From positions 1 through 20,631 of the forward strand of contig DGUD01000103.1 in NCBI GenBank assembly GCA_002393865.1: a stretch of 20,631 bases of DNA. Direction: 5' to 3'. The position numbers and the translations under genes were made by a program. Position 1 is the first letter of the stretch; every line of letters starts with the position of its first letter. Positions 7,584 through 14,134 of this stretch are shown here, piece after piece. The stretch comes from Treponema sp. UBA4319. GTDB taxonomy: Bacteria; Spirochaetota; Spirochaetia; Treponematales; Treponemataceae. The notes under the pieces were generated by a model, which saw nothing but the letters and a program-made list of their open reading frames with translations, made no database searches and had not been told where the DNA came from.

Positions 7584-7614
7584 GGCGGCGTCCCTTCCTC
7601 CCGCCGGCTTTTTT
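7584..7614 (+). terminator. Possible terminator after the helicase gene
   Basis: GGCGG (7584-7588) pairs with CCGCC (7601-7605), and a run of six T follows after GGC (7609-7614). The 12-nt loop and 3-nt gap make this a moderate candidate. Confidence 0.4.
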
Positions 7615-7619
7615 CGTTC

Positions 7620-7648
7620 TGGACAAGGGCTGCTATCTCCGCTATACT
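7620..7648 (+). promoter_or_regulatory. Promoter of plsC, predicted leaderless
   Basis: TGGACA (7620-7625), 17-nt spacer, TATACT (7643-7648). Exactly 6 nt (TTTCCC) separate the -10 box from the ATG at 7655, so transcription should begin at or next to the start codon. There is no Shine-Dalgarno sequence. Confidence 0.7.
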
Positions 7649-7654
7649 TTTCCC

Positions 7655-8419
7655 ATGTCTATCATCACTTTTGTCATATTGCTTGTCTGCGTGGGAGTCC
7701 CGACGTTCTTCCTGACGCTTTCATACCCGCTGAGCCATACATGGGCGCTTTTCTGGTCGGACTTCATCACGTCGTACTGCGCCCGCCTCGTCTTTGCCAT
7801 ACTGCGCCTGTACCGGGGCTTCCGCTTTTTGGGCGAGCGTGAGGGCAAGCGGCAGCTCCCGGAGCGCTTCCTTGTCGTCTCCAACCACCAGAGCCTGCTG
7901 GACATCGTGGTGTACCTGTACTATTTCTCCGAGAAAAAAGTCCGCTTCGTCGCAAAGGACAATCTGAATTCCGTGCCCATGGTGGGCAAGATGCTCCGCA
8001 GCCAGGGGCACTGCATGATTCCCCGCCGTGGCAAGCCCGTCGATGCCATGCGCGCGCTGACGCGCTTCGGGGAGCGGGTCTCCGCCGACGCCTCGGTCGT
8101 GCCGGTGATTTTCCCCGAGGGGACCCGCAGCAGGGACGGCAGGCTCGGTACCTTCTATTCCGCGGGTTTCCGCCGCCTTGTGGAGACCGTGCACCTGCCG
8201 GTCGTCGTCTGCGCGCTTGACGGCGGCTGGAAGCTCTCCGGCCTGACGCAGGTTATGAGGGGGCTCAAGAAAGGCGCCTACCGCGTCAAGGTGCTCAAGG
8301 TCTACGACGCCCCCGCCACAAAGGAGCAGGAGAAGACTATCCTTTCCGAGGCTCCCGCGCTCATCCAGGAGCAGCTGGATGCCTGGCGCGCGCTGCCGGA
8401 AGGCTCCTGTGAGGTCTGA
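7655..8419 (+). CDS. plsC: 1-acyl-sn-glycerol-3-phosphate acyltransferase
   Basis: A 254-aa acyltransferase of the PlsC/LPLAT family, which adds the second acyl chain to lysophosphatidic acid at the cytoplasmic face of the inner membrane. The catalytic HX4D motif is NHQSLLD (H78, D83) and the glycerol-phosphate-binding motif is FPEGTRS (153-159). The first 25 residues are strongly hydrophobic and should act as a membrane anchor. Length is typical. The start codon is set by the promoter: the -10 box ends 6 nt before the ATG and nothing resembling a ribosome binding site is present. Neighbours are not metabolically linked, consistent with a single-gene transcript. Confidence 0.92.
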   Translation: MSIITFVILLVCVGVPTFFLTLSYPLSHTWALFWSDFITSYCARLVFAILRLYRGFRFLGEREGKRQLPERFLVVSNHQSLLDIVVYLYYFSEKKVRFVAKDNLNSVPMVGKMLRSQGHCMIPRRGKPVDAMRALTRFGERVSADASVVPVIFPEGTRSRDGRLGTFYSAGFRRLVETVHLPVVVCALDGGWKLSGLTQVMRGLKKGAYRVKVLKVYDAPATKEQEKTILSEAPALIQEQLDAWRALPEGSCEV

Positions 8420-8471
8420 TGCCGCCTTCCGCCCCTGAAAGGAAAAAATTCCCCCTGCCGCCGTACGGTTC

Positions 8472-8501
8472 TTGACAGGGGTGCCGGAATTTGTGTATAT
8501 T
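8472..8501 (+). promoter_or_regulatory. Promoter of the zinc-ribbon gene
   Basis: Perfect TTGACA (8472-8477), 18-nt spacer, TATATT (8496-8501). The predicted start near 8508 places the first leader hairpin at the very 5' end of the mRNA. Confidence 0.8.
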
Positions 8502-8514
8502 CTAATGACTATAG

Positions 8515-8629
8515 AGCCAGGTTCAAAAGTCGTTGCTTTTTGAGCCTGGCTTACAAAAACCTCATTTTATTGTGGTTTTTGGGGTGAATTTTGAAGGAGT
8601 CTCAAAACTCGTCTGACTTTTGAAACTCC
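8515..8629 (+). ncRNA. Three-hairpin structured leader before the zinc-ribbon gene
   Basis: H1: 8515-8528 pairs with 8538-8551, 14 bp including one G-U, loop of 9 nt. H2: CAAAAACC (8554-8561) pairs with GGTTTTTG (8574-8581). H3: 8596-8607 pairs with 8618-8629, 12 positions with one mismatch. H1 and H3 share the same apex, TCAAAA facing TTTTGA. The leader is about 150 nt for a 57-codon gene. It matches no riboswitch I recognise; structure is visible, function is inferred. Confidence 0.65.
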
Positions 8630-8657
8630 CTCTCTAGTTTTAGCATGGAGGAAGGTC

Positions 8658-8831
8658 ATGGCTGGAGCCAGTAAAAACTCTCGTACGACTGTCGCGACGC
8701 AGAAATTTATCCACGAGGAATGCGGCGGTGAGATTATCATGAAGACAATATTTGAAAAGGGCAAGCTGAAGAATGTCGCTGAGTGCCAGAAGTGCAAGCG
8801 CGTGGAGCGCAGGCCCAAAGATTTCAAATGA
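8658..8831 (+). CDS. Small zinc-ribbon-like protein, family not recognised
   Basis: A 57-aa basic protein that I do not recognise by name. It has an HxxC pair (H19, C22, in HEECGG) and a CxxC pair (C43, C46, in CQKCKR), a spacing compatible with one zinc ion, between Lys/Arg-rich ends. Size, charge and position next to the ribosomal protein gene rpsT suggest a role in translation or RNA binding; it does not look like L33, L36 or S14. Support that it is real: consensus promoter 160 nt upstream, GGAGGAAGG ribosome binding site 3-5 nt before the ATG, and a strong intrinsic terminator at 8894-8921 after the stop, making it a monocistronic unit. Confidence 0.85.
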   Translation: MAGASKNSRTTVATQKFIHEECGGEIIMKTIFEKGKLKNVAECQKCKRVERRPKDFK

Positions 8832-8893
8832 TGCTGCGGGCGCCCGTCTCCGGGCAGCCGTTTTGGAATGTCGGCAATGCGTGCCGAGGAAGG

Positions 8894-8921
8894 GCTTCCC
8901 TGCGGATGGGAAGCTTTTTTT
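8894..8921 (+). terminator. Intrinsic terminator after the zinc-ribbon gene
   Basis: Perfect 7-bp stem GCTTCCC (8894-8900) and GGGAAGC (8908-8914), 7-nt loop, followed by seven T (8915-8921). Confidence 0.92.
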
Positions 8922-8938
8922 ATGCCGGAAGAATATAA

Positions 8939-8961
8939 ATAAATGCATTGTAAGCATTTAT
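8939..8961 (+). promoter_or_regulatory. Inverted repeat just upstream of the rpsT promoter
   Basis: Perfect 8-bp arms ATAAATGC (8939-8946) and GCATTTAT (8954-8961) with a 7-nt centre, ending 4 nt before the -35 box. The placement fits a regulator or UP-type A/T-rich site; the binding protein is unknown. Confidence 0.4.
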
Positions 8962-8965
8962 ATAC

Positions 8966-8994
8966 TTGACTATTATTTTCCTATTGGTTAGAAT
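8966..8994 (+). promoter_or_regulatory. Promoter of rpsT
   Basis: TTGACT (8966-8971), 17-nt spacer, TAGAAT (8989-8994). The predicted leader to the TTG start at 9031 is about 30 nt. Confidence 0.8.
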
Positions 8995-9030
8995 AGCCTA
9001 TAGTTTTTACTTTTGTTTGGGGGTATTCCT

Positions 9031-9315
9031 TTGTCAGTAAAGAAAACATCTGCAGAAAAAAGACATGAAGAGAGCGAGGTCCGCCGTCTTCACAATAAAG
9101 CAGTGAAGTCTGAATGCCGCACGTTCATCAGGAAGTTCGTCGAGGCAGTCCAGAAGAAAGACCAGAAGCTTGCGGCGGAGGCGCTGAAGAAGGTTCAGTC
9201 AGAGCTTGATAACGCATACCGCAAGGGAGTCATCAAGCGCAATGCGGCATCCCGCAAGAAGAGCCGTATGGCACACCTGTACAACGTGACGTTCGCGGCG
9301 GCGGCTGCAAACTGA
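9031..9315 (+). CDS. rpsT: 30S ribosomal protein S20, UUG start
   Basis: A 94-aa, very basic, helical protein matching bacterial S20: an N-terminal KRHEE/RRLHNKAVKSE segment, LDNAYRKGVIKRNAASRKKSR near the C-terminus, and an Ala-rich tail. S20 binds 16S rRNA early in 30S assembly. No ATG is available; the best start is TTG at 9031, giving MSVKKTSAEKR, with GGGGG 7 nt upstream. An in-frame TTG at 9013 is too close to the promoter and lacks a binding site. A UUG start is also used by rpsT in some other bacteria and is linked to autoregulation there; here that is inference. It is followed by hup after 71 nt. Confidence 0.93.
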   Translation: MSVKKTSAEKRHEESEVRRLHNKAVKSECRTFIRKFVEAVQKKDQKLAAEALKKVQSELDNAYRKGVIKRNAASRKKSRMAHLYNVTFAAAAAN

Positions 9316-9328
9316 TTCCGTGTGGTTC

Positions 9329-9352
9329 TGCCGCTGCCTGACGGGAGCGGCA
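9329..9352 (+). other. Hairpin between rpsT and hup
   Basis: TGCCGCT (9329-9335) pairs perfectly with AGCGGCA (9346-9352), 10-nt loop. Only a weak T-rich stretch follows, so it may be a processing site or a partial attenuator that separates the abundance of the two messages. Confidence 0.45.
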
Positions 9353-9386
9353 TAGGCGACTTTTCAAATTTTGTCGAGGTGTATTG

Positions 9387-9719
9387 ATGTCTGCTAAGAA
9401 AATAACAAAATACGATTTAGTTGAAGCGGTGTACCAAAATACAAAATGTGAAAAGCGTGTCGTACAGGATGTGGTGGAAAGCCTTCTTTCTCAGCTTAAA
9501 GAATCCTTAAAGGAAGGGGACACGATTGAGCTCCGGGGATTCGGGACATTTGAGCCTCGGCTCCGCAAGGGGCGGGTAAAGGCCCGCAATCCCAAGACTG
9601 GGGAACAGCTTTCCGTTGCGCCGCATTATGTCGCGGCGTTCCGTTCGGGGCAGGAACTGAAAAAAGCGCTCTGGTCTCTTCCTGTGGAAGCCGGGGCGGA
9701 ATCCTCGTCCGTTACATGA
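9387..9719 (+). CDS. hup: HU/IHF-family DNA-binding protein
   Basis: A 110-aa member of the HU family of nucleoid proteins, which bind and bend DNA as dimers. The family signature runs through GFGTFEPRLRKGRVKARNPKTGE at about 51-73, including the R67-N68-P69 tip that intercalates into DNA. It is about 20 residues longer than a typical 90-aa HU, with a Ser/Ala/Glu C-terminal tail (about 100-110) of unknown use. The ATG at 9387 has GAGGT 6 nt upstream; the preceding in-frame TTG is not needed. The stop codon overlaps the lnt start in an ATGA junction, so the two are translationally coupled. The rpsT-hup-lnt order is as I recall for T. pallidum. Confidence 0.93.
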   Translation: MSAKKITKYDLVEAVYQNTKCEKRVVQDVVESLLSQLKESLKEGDTIELRGFGTFEPRLRKGRVKARNPKTGEQLSVAPHYVAAFRSGQELKKALWSLPVEAGAESSSVT

Positions 9720-11317
9720 GCCGGACTTTCTGGAAATCTTCCTGTTCCTCCTTTCTTCTGCTCCTTGCCGGAGCGTTTCTGTTTGCGGCGGCGCATCCCG
9801 GTTATATATGGAAGGATGGCGTAGCCCTGCTGGGCTTTGTGGCTCTTGTCCCTGTCTTTTGTGCCGTGCGTGCGGCTCCTCGTATTCTTGTCGCTCCGTT
9901 TGGTTTTCTGTATGGTTTTTTATGCTATGCCTCTTATGCATGGTGGCTCTTTCCGTACAATGCCCGCGCTTTTTTTGCGGCGGTCGGCGCCACTGCCTTC
10001 ATGATAGCCCTTGTCTTTGTGCTGATGCGCTGGCTCAGCGGGCTTTTTCCGCTGCGGGGCAGCTATGCGATGGCGCTGGTGTGGTGCGCCTACGAGTATG
10101 CCAAGTCGCTCGGTTTTTTGGGCTTCAGCTATGGCATACTGGGCTACACGCAGTGGCGCTCCCCGCTTATGCTCTCATCGGCGTCCCTGGGTGGCGTCTG
10201 GCTTCCTTCTGCGTTCTGCGCCTTTTCCGCAGCGGCAGCGTGCTCCGTGCTGCGCTCGCTCCCCGTACGGCGTTCCGCCATCCCGGCTTTTGTCCGCGCG
10301 CAGCTTCCGCCCCTCTGCGTCCTGCTCGCATTTTTTCTGCTGGCAGGGGGCTTTTCTATTGCTGAGCGGCGGCTGCCGCAGCGCCCGGTAAAGCTGGTGT
10401 CCGTCGCCTGCATCCAGCATAACCCGGGGTCTGACAGGTATAGCCCGGAATCCTACCGTGCCGACGTGTCCGCCCTGCTGTCCCTGACGGAGCAGGCGCT
10501 TGCCGCCGACCCCGGCACGCAGATTGTCGTCTGGCCGGAGACCGCCGTCGTTCCTCCCGTCGTCTACCATTATGAGCGCCGGATTGATTTTGAGCGCTAC
10601 AATATCGTCGTCGATATGCTGAGCCGCCTGTCCAGGCTGGATGCCTGCTTTGTCATCGGCAACCAGCACCGGGTGGGGCTGGAGGACGGAACGACGGCGG
10701 ATTACAATGCGGCGCTCGTCTTTGACCGCCGGGAACGGCCGCTCGTGCCGCCTGCGCCGGATGTCTACGCAAAGATGCATCTCGTTCCCTTTGCCGAATA
10801 CATTCCCTTTGTGGACGGCGGGGACGGGCAGCTGTGGTCGCCGGGGAGCAGCGCCGTGGTCTTTTCTGCCCGCGGCGTGCGTTTTGCGGCGCCGGTCTGC
10901 TTTGAGGACAGCTTTGGCTCGCTCTGCCGCCGCTTTGTGGCGGCGGGTGCGGAATGCTTTGTGAACCTGACGAATGATTCCTGGGCGCAGTCCGGAATCT
11001 GCCAGCGGCAGCACCTTGCCATGGCGGTCTTCCGCTGCGCGGAGAACCGTGTCCCCATGGTCAGGGCGACGGCGAGTGGCGCCAGCTGCTTTATCGACAG
11101 CCGCGGCAGGGTCGTCAGGGAGGCGGCGCCCTTTGTGGCATGCAGCCTTTCGGGCAGCATGGAGATTCCCGTATCTCCCAAAGAGACCCTGTATTCGCTC
11201 TGCGGGGACTGGCTCGCGCAGAGCGAGCTGGTGCTGCTCCTGTGGCTCGTGGTCTGCGGGATAATAAAAATGCGCCGCAGGGGTGTTGAAAAGCTCGCGG
11301 AAAATGAGGTAGAATAA
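9716..11317 (+). CDS. lnt: Apolipoprotein N-acyltransferase
   Basis: A 533-aa inner-membrane enzyme that adds the third acyl chain to the N-terminal Cys of lipoproteins. The N-terminal ~215 residues contain several hydrophobic membrane segments, followed by a nitrilase-type catalytic domain with the Glu-Lys-Cys triad at E275 (VVWPETAV), K353 (YAKMHLVPF) and C395 (VCFEDSF), and a last hydrophobic helix near 500-515. The LTNDSW and RQHLAMAVFRCAENRVPMVRA segments are typical. The start overlaps the hup stop by 4 nt. The terminal codons contain the -10 box of the downstream bactofilin gene. Spirochaetes rely heavily on lipoproteins, so the gene should be important. Confidence 0.94.
   Translation: MSRTFWKSSCSSFLLLLAGAFLFAAAHPGYIWKDGVALLGFVALVPVFCAVRAAPRILVAPFGFLYGFLCYASYAWWLFPYNARAFFAAVGATAFMIALVFVLMRWLSGLFPLRGSYAMALVWCAYEYAKSLGFLGFSYGILGYTQWRSPLMLSSASLGGVWLPSAFCAFSAAAACSVLRSLPVRRSAIPAFVRAQLPPLCVLLAFFLLAGGFSIAERRLPQRPVKLVSVACIQHNPGSDRYSPESYRADVSALLSLTEQALAADPGTQIVVWPETAVVPPVVYHYERRIDFERYNIVVDMLSRLSRLDACFVIGNQHRVGLEDGTTADYNAALVFDRRERPLVPPAPDVYAKMHLVPFAEYIPFVDGGDGQLWSPGSSAVVFSARGVRFAAPVCFEDSFGSLCRRFVAAGAECFVNLTNDSWAQSGICQRQHLAMAVFRCAENRVPMVRATASGASCFIDSRGRVVREAAPFVACSLSGSMEIPVSPKETLYSLCGDWLAQSELVLLLWLVVCGIIKMRRRGVEKLAENEVE
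11286..11315 (+). promoter_or_regulatory. Promoter of the bactofilin gene, predicted leaderless
   Basis: TTGAAA (11286-11291), 18-nt spacer, TAGAAT (11310-11315), then exactly 6 nt (AAACGC) to the ATG at 11322. The promoter lies inside the last codons of lnt. No Shine-Dalgarno sequence is present. Confidence 0.65.
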
Positions 11318-11321
11318 ACGC

Positions 11322-11735
11322 ATGGCAAACGATAGTGGTAACGTGACGGAATTCGGCGCGGAGACAGAATTTGACGGTGTGCTCAGTTTTACGGACAACC
11401 TGATTATCAGCGGTGTGTTCAACGGCACCATACAGGCGGGCGGCAACCTTGAGGTGAGCAGCACCGCGTCCTGTACCGTCGACAGGATGACTGCCCGCTC
11501 CGTCACCGTCTCCGGGCGGGTCACGGGCGATATAGAGGGAAGCGAGCGCGTGGAGCTGTGCAAGGGCTGTGTCGTGAGGGGCAATATAAGGACTGCGAAT
11601 ATCCGTATCGCCGAGAACGTCGAGTTCGAGGGGGAGGTCTCCATGATAGAGGATGCTCCGGAAGTCGATCTCTTCTCCGTGGCTTCCGCGGAATATAAGA
11701 ATGCGCTCATCAAAAAAGTGAACGACGCGCGCTGA
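11322..11735 (+). CDS. Bactofilin-family cytoskeletal protein
   Basis: A 137-aa protein of the bactofilin (DUF583) family, which assembles into nucleotide-free filaments from a right-handed beta-helix and often positions cell-wall enzymes. The repeated short strands with Gly turns, e.g. DNLIISGVFNGTIQAGG and VTVSGRVTGDIEGSERV, at about 25-110 are the beta-helix; the ends are short and polar. It starts 4 nt after the lnt stop but has its own promoter. In spirochaetes bactofilins affect helical cell shape, so a role in cell shape is likely by family. The RlpA gene about 2.7 kb downstream is another cell-wall protein but is not in the same transcript. Confidence 0.88.
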   Translation: MANDSGNVTEFGAETEFDGVLSFTDNLIISGVFNGTIQAGGNLEVSSTASCTVDRMTARSVTVSGRVTGDIEGSERVELCKGCVVRGNIRTANIRIAENVEFEGEVSMIEDAPEVDLFSVASAEYKNALIKKVNDAR

Positions 11736-11795
11736 GCTGCCGCGCGGATGCTCAGGCGGATTGCCGCAAAACTTCGCTTTTCCGTTCCTATGACC

Positions 11796-11825
11796 TTGAC
11801 AAAAAACGCGTCTTGCATATATAAT
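11796..11825 (+). promoter_or_regulatory. Promoter P1 of rho
   Basis: Perfect TTGACA (11796-11801), 18-nt spacer and perfect TATAAT (11820-11825). Predicted transcription start near 11832, giving a 250-nt leader that begins just before the structured element. Confidence 0.88.
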
Positions 11826-11847
11826 GAAACAAATTAGAGTATTAGAG

Positions 11848-11962
11848 CTGTTCGAGGACTTCAATTCTTTCGGGCAGCAGCTTTAGTATACGCATTTCTG
11901 CAAGGCGTGAGCCTGAAGGAATGCCGGACTTGGAGGAAGCCTGCCGGGTTTCCAGACAGGTC
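11848..11962 (+). ncRNA. Three-hairpin leader element, copy A (rho)
   Basis: P1: 11848-11856 with 11869-11877, 9 bp including G-U pairs. P2: GCATTTC (11892-11898) with GGAATGC (11918-11924), capped by AGGC-GTGA-GCCT (11903-11914, a GNRA loop). P3: GACTTG (11927-11932) with CAGGTC (11957-11962), and above it GGAAGCC (11935-11941) with GGTTTCC (11947-11953). A second copy lies at 16666-16779 before the DEAD-box gene with compensatory changes. The remaining leader to 12081 is A/T-rich. The stretch 11736-12081 has no gene; it holds P1, this element and possible P2. Confidence 0.75.
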
Positions 11963-12021
11963 GATTCATTAGGCAGAAGAGAATTCGTTTTATCCCGTAA
12001 CGTCTGATTTTTTTAGCATTT

Positions 12022-12050
12022 TTGATATTGATTTTAACGCGATATATAGA
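12022..12050 (+). promoter_or_regulatory. Possible second promoter of rho
   Basis: TTGATA (12022-12027), 17-nt spacer, TATAGA (12045-12050), with alternative TAGAAT at 12047-12052. It would give a short leader lacking the structured element. The region is A/T-rich, so chance is a real alternative. Confidence 0.3.
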
Positions 12051-12081
12051 ATCTTTTTAATTTACTCAATGGAGAAAATCG

Positions 12082-13938
12082 ATGGCCTTTACAAAACGTC
12101 GTGGGTCTAAAACTGACGGTGATGCTCAGCAGGAAGTCTTTGAGACTGAGGGCGGAATGCCTGTGGATGCTGCTGCGGATTCCGTGCAGAATCCTGAAGA
12201 GAGTGCCGGGGCGGAAGGCGCTGCCCCTAAGGTTCGGCGGCGCAGGGTGGTGCGGAAAGCCGTCCACGCAGAAAATACAGAGGAAGAGAAGGCGGGAGAT
12301 GCCGCCGGGACGCAGGGCGGAGATGCCGCCCCCACGCTCCCGTTCGAGGAGGCCGCGGAAAGCTCCGCCGCCCCAGCCGCTCCTTCTGAGGGCGCCGAGT
12401 CCCAGGAGGGCGCTGCCACCGCAAAGCCCGCCGAATCCGGTGAGGGCGAGCGTACCGAGCAGCAGTACGGCGGCCAGCAGCGGCATTGGGAGAACAACCG
12501 CCGCTGGGGCAACAACGGCTACGGCAACCGCTACAACAACCGCCGCTACGGCGGCAACCGCTACAACAGCGGTTCCTACGACCATTCCGCGCAGTCCCGC
12601 CTTGAGGCGGTGGAAGCCGCGCAGCGCATAGATAATCCCGAAGAATACGAGTCAAAACCCCGCCTGTCCATAAACGACCTTACCAAGATGGGGATGCAGG
12701 AAATCAGGAACCTCGCCACGCAGTACGGTATGACGGCGGATGATCTTGCCCCCATGAAGAAGCAGGATTTGATTTTTACGACGCTCAAGGCGCACACGGA
12801 GCATGGCGGCATCATCTTTGCGAGCGGCGCCCTTGAGATTCATCCCGACGGCTACGGCTTCCTCCGCAGCCCGCAGAATTCCTACCTGCCGGGGCCGGAC
12901 GACATCTATATCTCGCCGAGCCAGATACGGCTATTCAACCTCAAGACCGGCGACACCATCTACGGGCAGATACGCAGCCCCAAGGAAGGTGAGCGCTTCT
13001 TCGCGCTGCTGCGCATAGAGACCGTCAACTTTGACGAGCCGCGCGTGGCGCAGACCCGTATTCCTTTTGAGAATCTGACGCCGCTGTACCCCAAGGAAAA
13101 ATTCCATCTGGAGACCATCTCCACCGAGCTCTCCACCCGCATAGTCGATTTGTTCGTGCCCATCGGCAAGGGGCAGCGCCTGCTCATCGTGGCTCCGCCC
13201 AAGGCCGGCAAGACAATCCTCATGCAGAAGGTCGCCAACGCCATCAGGAAGAACAACCCTGAGTCCTATATCATCGTGCTGCTCATCGATGAGCGCCCTG
13301 AGGAAGTGACGGAGATGGAGCGCTCGATAGACGCGGAGGTCGTGTCCTCCACGTTCGACGAGCAGGCGACCCGGCATGTGCAGGTCGCCGAGATGGTGCT
13401 GGAGAAGGCGAAGCGCCTTGTCGAGCATAAACGCGACGTCGTGATTTTCCTTGACTCCATAACCCGTCTTGCGCGCGCGTACAACCAGACTGTGCCGACT
13501 TCCGGCAAGGTGCTGTCCGGCGGTGTGGACTCCAACGCCCTGCATAAGCCCAAGCGCTTCTTTGGTGCCGCCCGCAACGTGGAGGAGGGGGGCAGCCTCA
13601 CCATCATCTCTACCGCGCTCATCGAGACCGGCAGCCGCATGGACGAGGTCATATTCGAGGAATTCAAAGGCACGGGCAACAGCGAGATTGACCTTGACCG
13701 CAAGCTGGCCGAAAAGCGCCTGTTCCCGGCAATCAACATCAAGAAGTCCGGCACCCGCAAGGAGGAGCTGCTGCTGACGGACAACGAGCTGCAGAAGATG
13801 TGGGTGCTCCGCAAGGTGCTCAACGACATGGAGGACGACGCCATGATTGAGTTCATCATGGACAAGATGCGCAAAACCAAGGATAACGAGGCCTTCCTGC
13901 TCGCGATGAATCCCGGCGCGGCGGCCTTTGACAGCTAA
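12082..13938 (+). CDS. rho: Transcription termination factor Rho with long disordered N-terminal extension
   Basis: A 618-aa Rho, an RNA-dependent ATPase hexamer that terminates transcription. The conserved core begins near residue 195 ([14 protein letters not shown]), followed by the cold-shock-like RNA-binding fold ([14 protein letters not shown]), Walker A APPKAGKT at 371-378 and Walker B VVIFLDS at 453-459, with [13 protein letters not shown] and the RNA-contacting Q and R loops. The first ~190 residues are extra: an acidic Ala/Glu/Gly-rich half with one RRRRVVRK patch (52-59), then an Asn/Gly/Tyr/Arg-rich stretch (about 127-167). E. coli Rho has 419 residues. GGAGA lies 7 nt before the ATG. 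The leader carries structured element A, suggesting regulation at RNA level. Confidence 0.96.
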   Translation: MAFTKRRGSKTDGDAQQEVFETEGGMPVDAAADSVQNPEESAGAEGAAPKVRRRRVVRKAVHAENTEEEKAGDAAGTQGGDAAPTLPFEEAAESSAAPAAPSEGAESQEGAATAKPAESGEGERTEQQYGGQQRHWENNRRWGNNGYGNRYNNRRYGGNRYNSGSYDHSAQSRLEAVEAAQRIDNPEEYESKPRLSINDLTKMGMQEIRNLATQYGMTADDLAPMKKQDLIFTTLKAHTEHGGIIFASGALEIHPDGYGFLRSPQNSYLPGPDDIYISPSQIRLFNLKTGDTIYGQIRSPKEGERFFALLRIETVNFDEPRVAQTRIPFENLTPLYPKEKFHLETISTELSTRIVDLFVPIGKGQRLLIVAPPKAGKTILMQKVANAIRKNNPESYIIVLLIDERPEEVTEMERSIDAEVVSSTFDEQATRHVQVAEMVLEKAKRLVEHKRDVVIFLDSITRLARAYNQTVPTSGKVLSGGVDSNALHKPKRFFGAARNVEEGGSLTIISTALIETGSRMDEVIFEEFKGTGNSEIDLDRKLAEKRLFPAINIKKSGTRKEELLLTDNELQKMWVLRKVLNDMEDDAMIEFIMDKMRKTKDNEAFLLAMNPGAAAFDS

Positions 13939-13944
13939 GGTCTA

Positions 13945-13973
13945 TTGACTGAGGCTGCTGCTTTTGCTATAAT
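13945..13973 (+). promoter_or_regulatory. Promoter of rpmE
   Basis: TTGACT (13945-13950), 17-nt spacer, perfect TATAAT (13968-13973), starting 6 nt after the rho stop codon. It implies a leader of about 155 nt. Confidence 0.82.
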
Positions 13974-14051
13974 AGAATATCACATTGTCTTGTGATAGTG
14001 ATTTGATTGATAACGGTAAGATAATTGAGGCATCCGTCATCAGTGTATACG

Positions 14052-14087
14052 CCGTCCGCTCCGGCAGACGGGCGCGGAATGCCGCGC
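14052..14087 (+). promoter_or_regulatory. Hairpins in the rpmE leader
   Basis: CCGTC (14052-14056) pairs with GACGG (14067-14071), immediately followed by a 6-bp hairpin GCGCGG-AATG-CCGCGC (14072-14087). L31 is known to repress its own leader in E. coli; a similar role here is inference, and the structures are not the same sequence. Confidence 0.4.
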
Positions 14088-14134
14088 TGACCGGTCTTTC
14101 TTTACTATCGGGCAAGAACACAGGAGTATTTGGT

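Noticed and set aside
8520..8531. GGTTCAAAAGTC resembling a tRNA T-loop
   Set aside because: No acceptor, D or anticodon stems fit around it; the bases are part of the left arm and loop of leader hairpin H1.
10175..11818. 547-codon minus-strand frame opposite lnt and bactofilin
   Set aside because: It covers two clear plus-strand genes, has no ribosome binding site or promoter that I can see, and its translation is Arg/Ala/His-rich with no motif.
13985..14134. 50-residue N-terminal extension of L31
   Set aside because: L31 proteins start at MKKGIHP, a good ribosome binding site precedes that ATG, and the upstream part forms leader hairpins.
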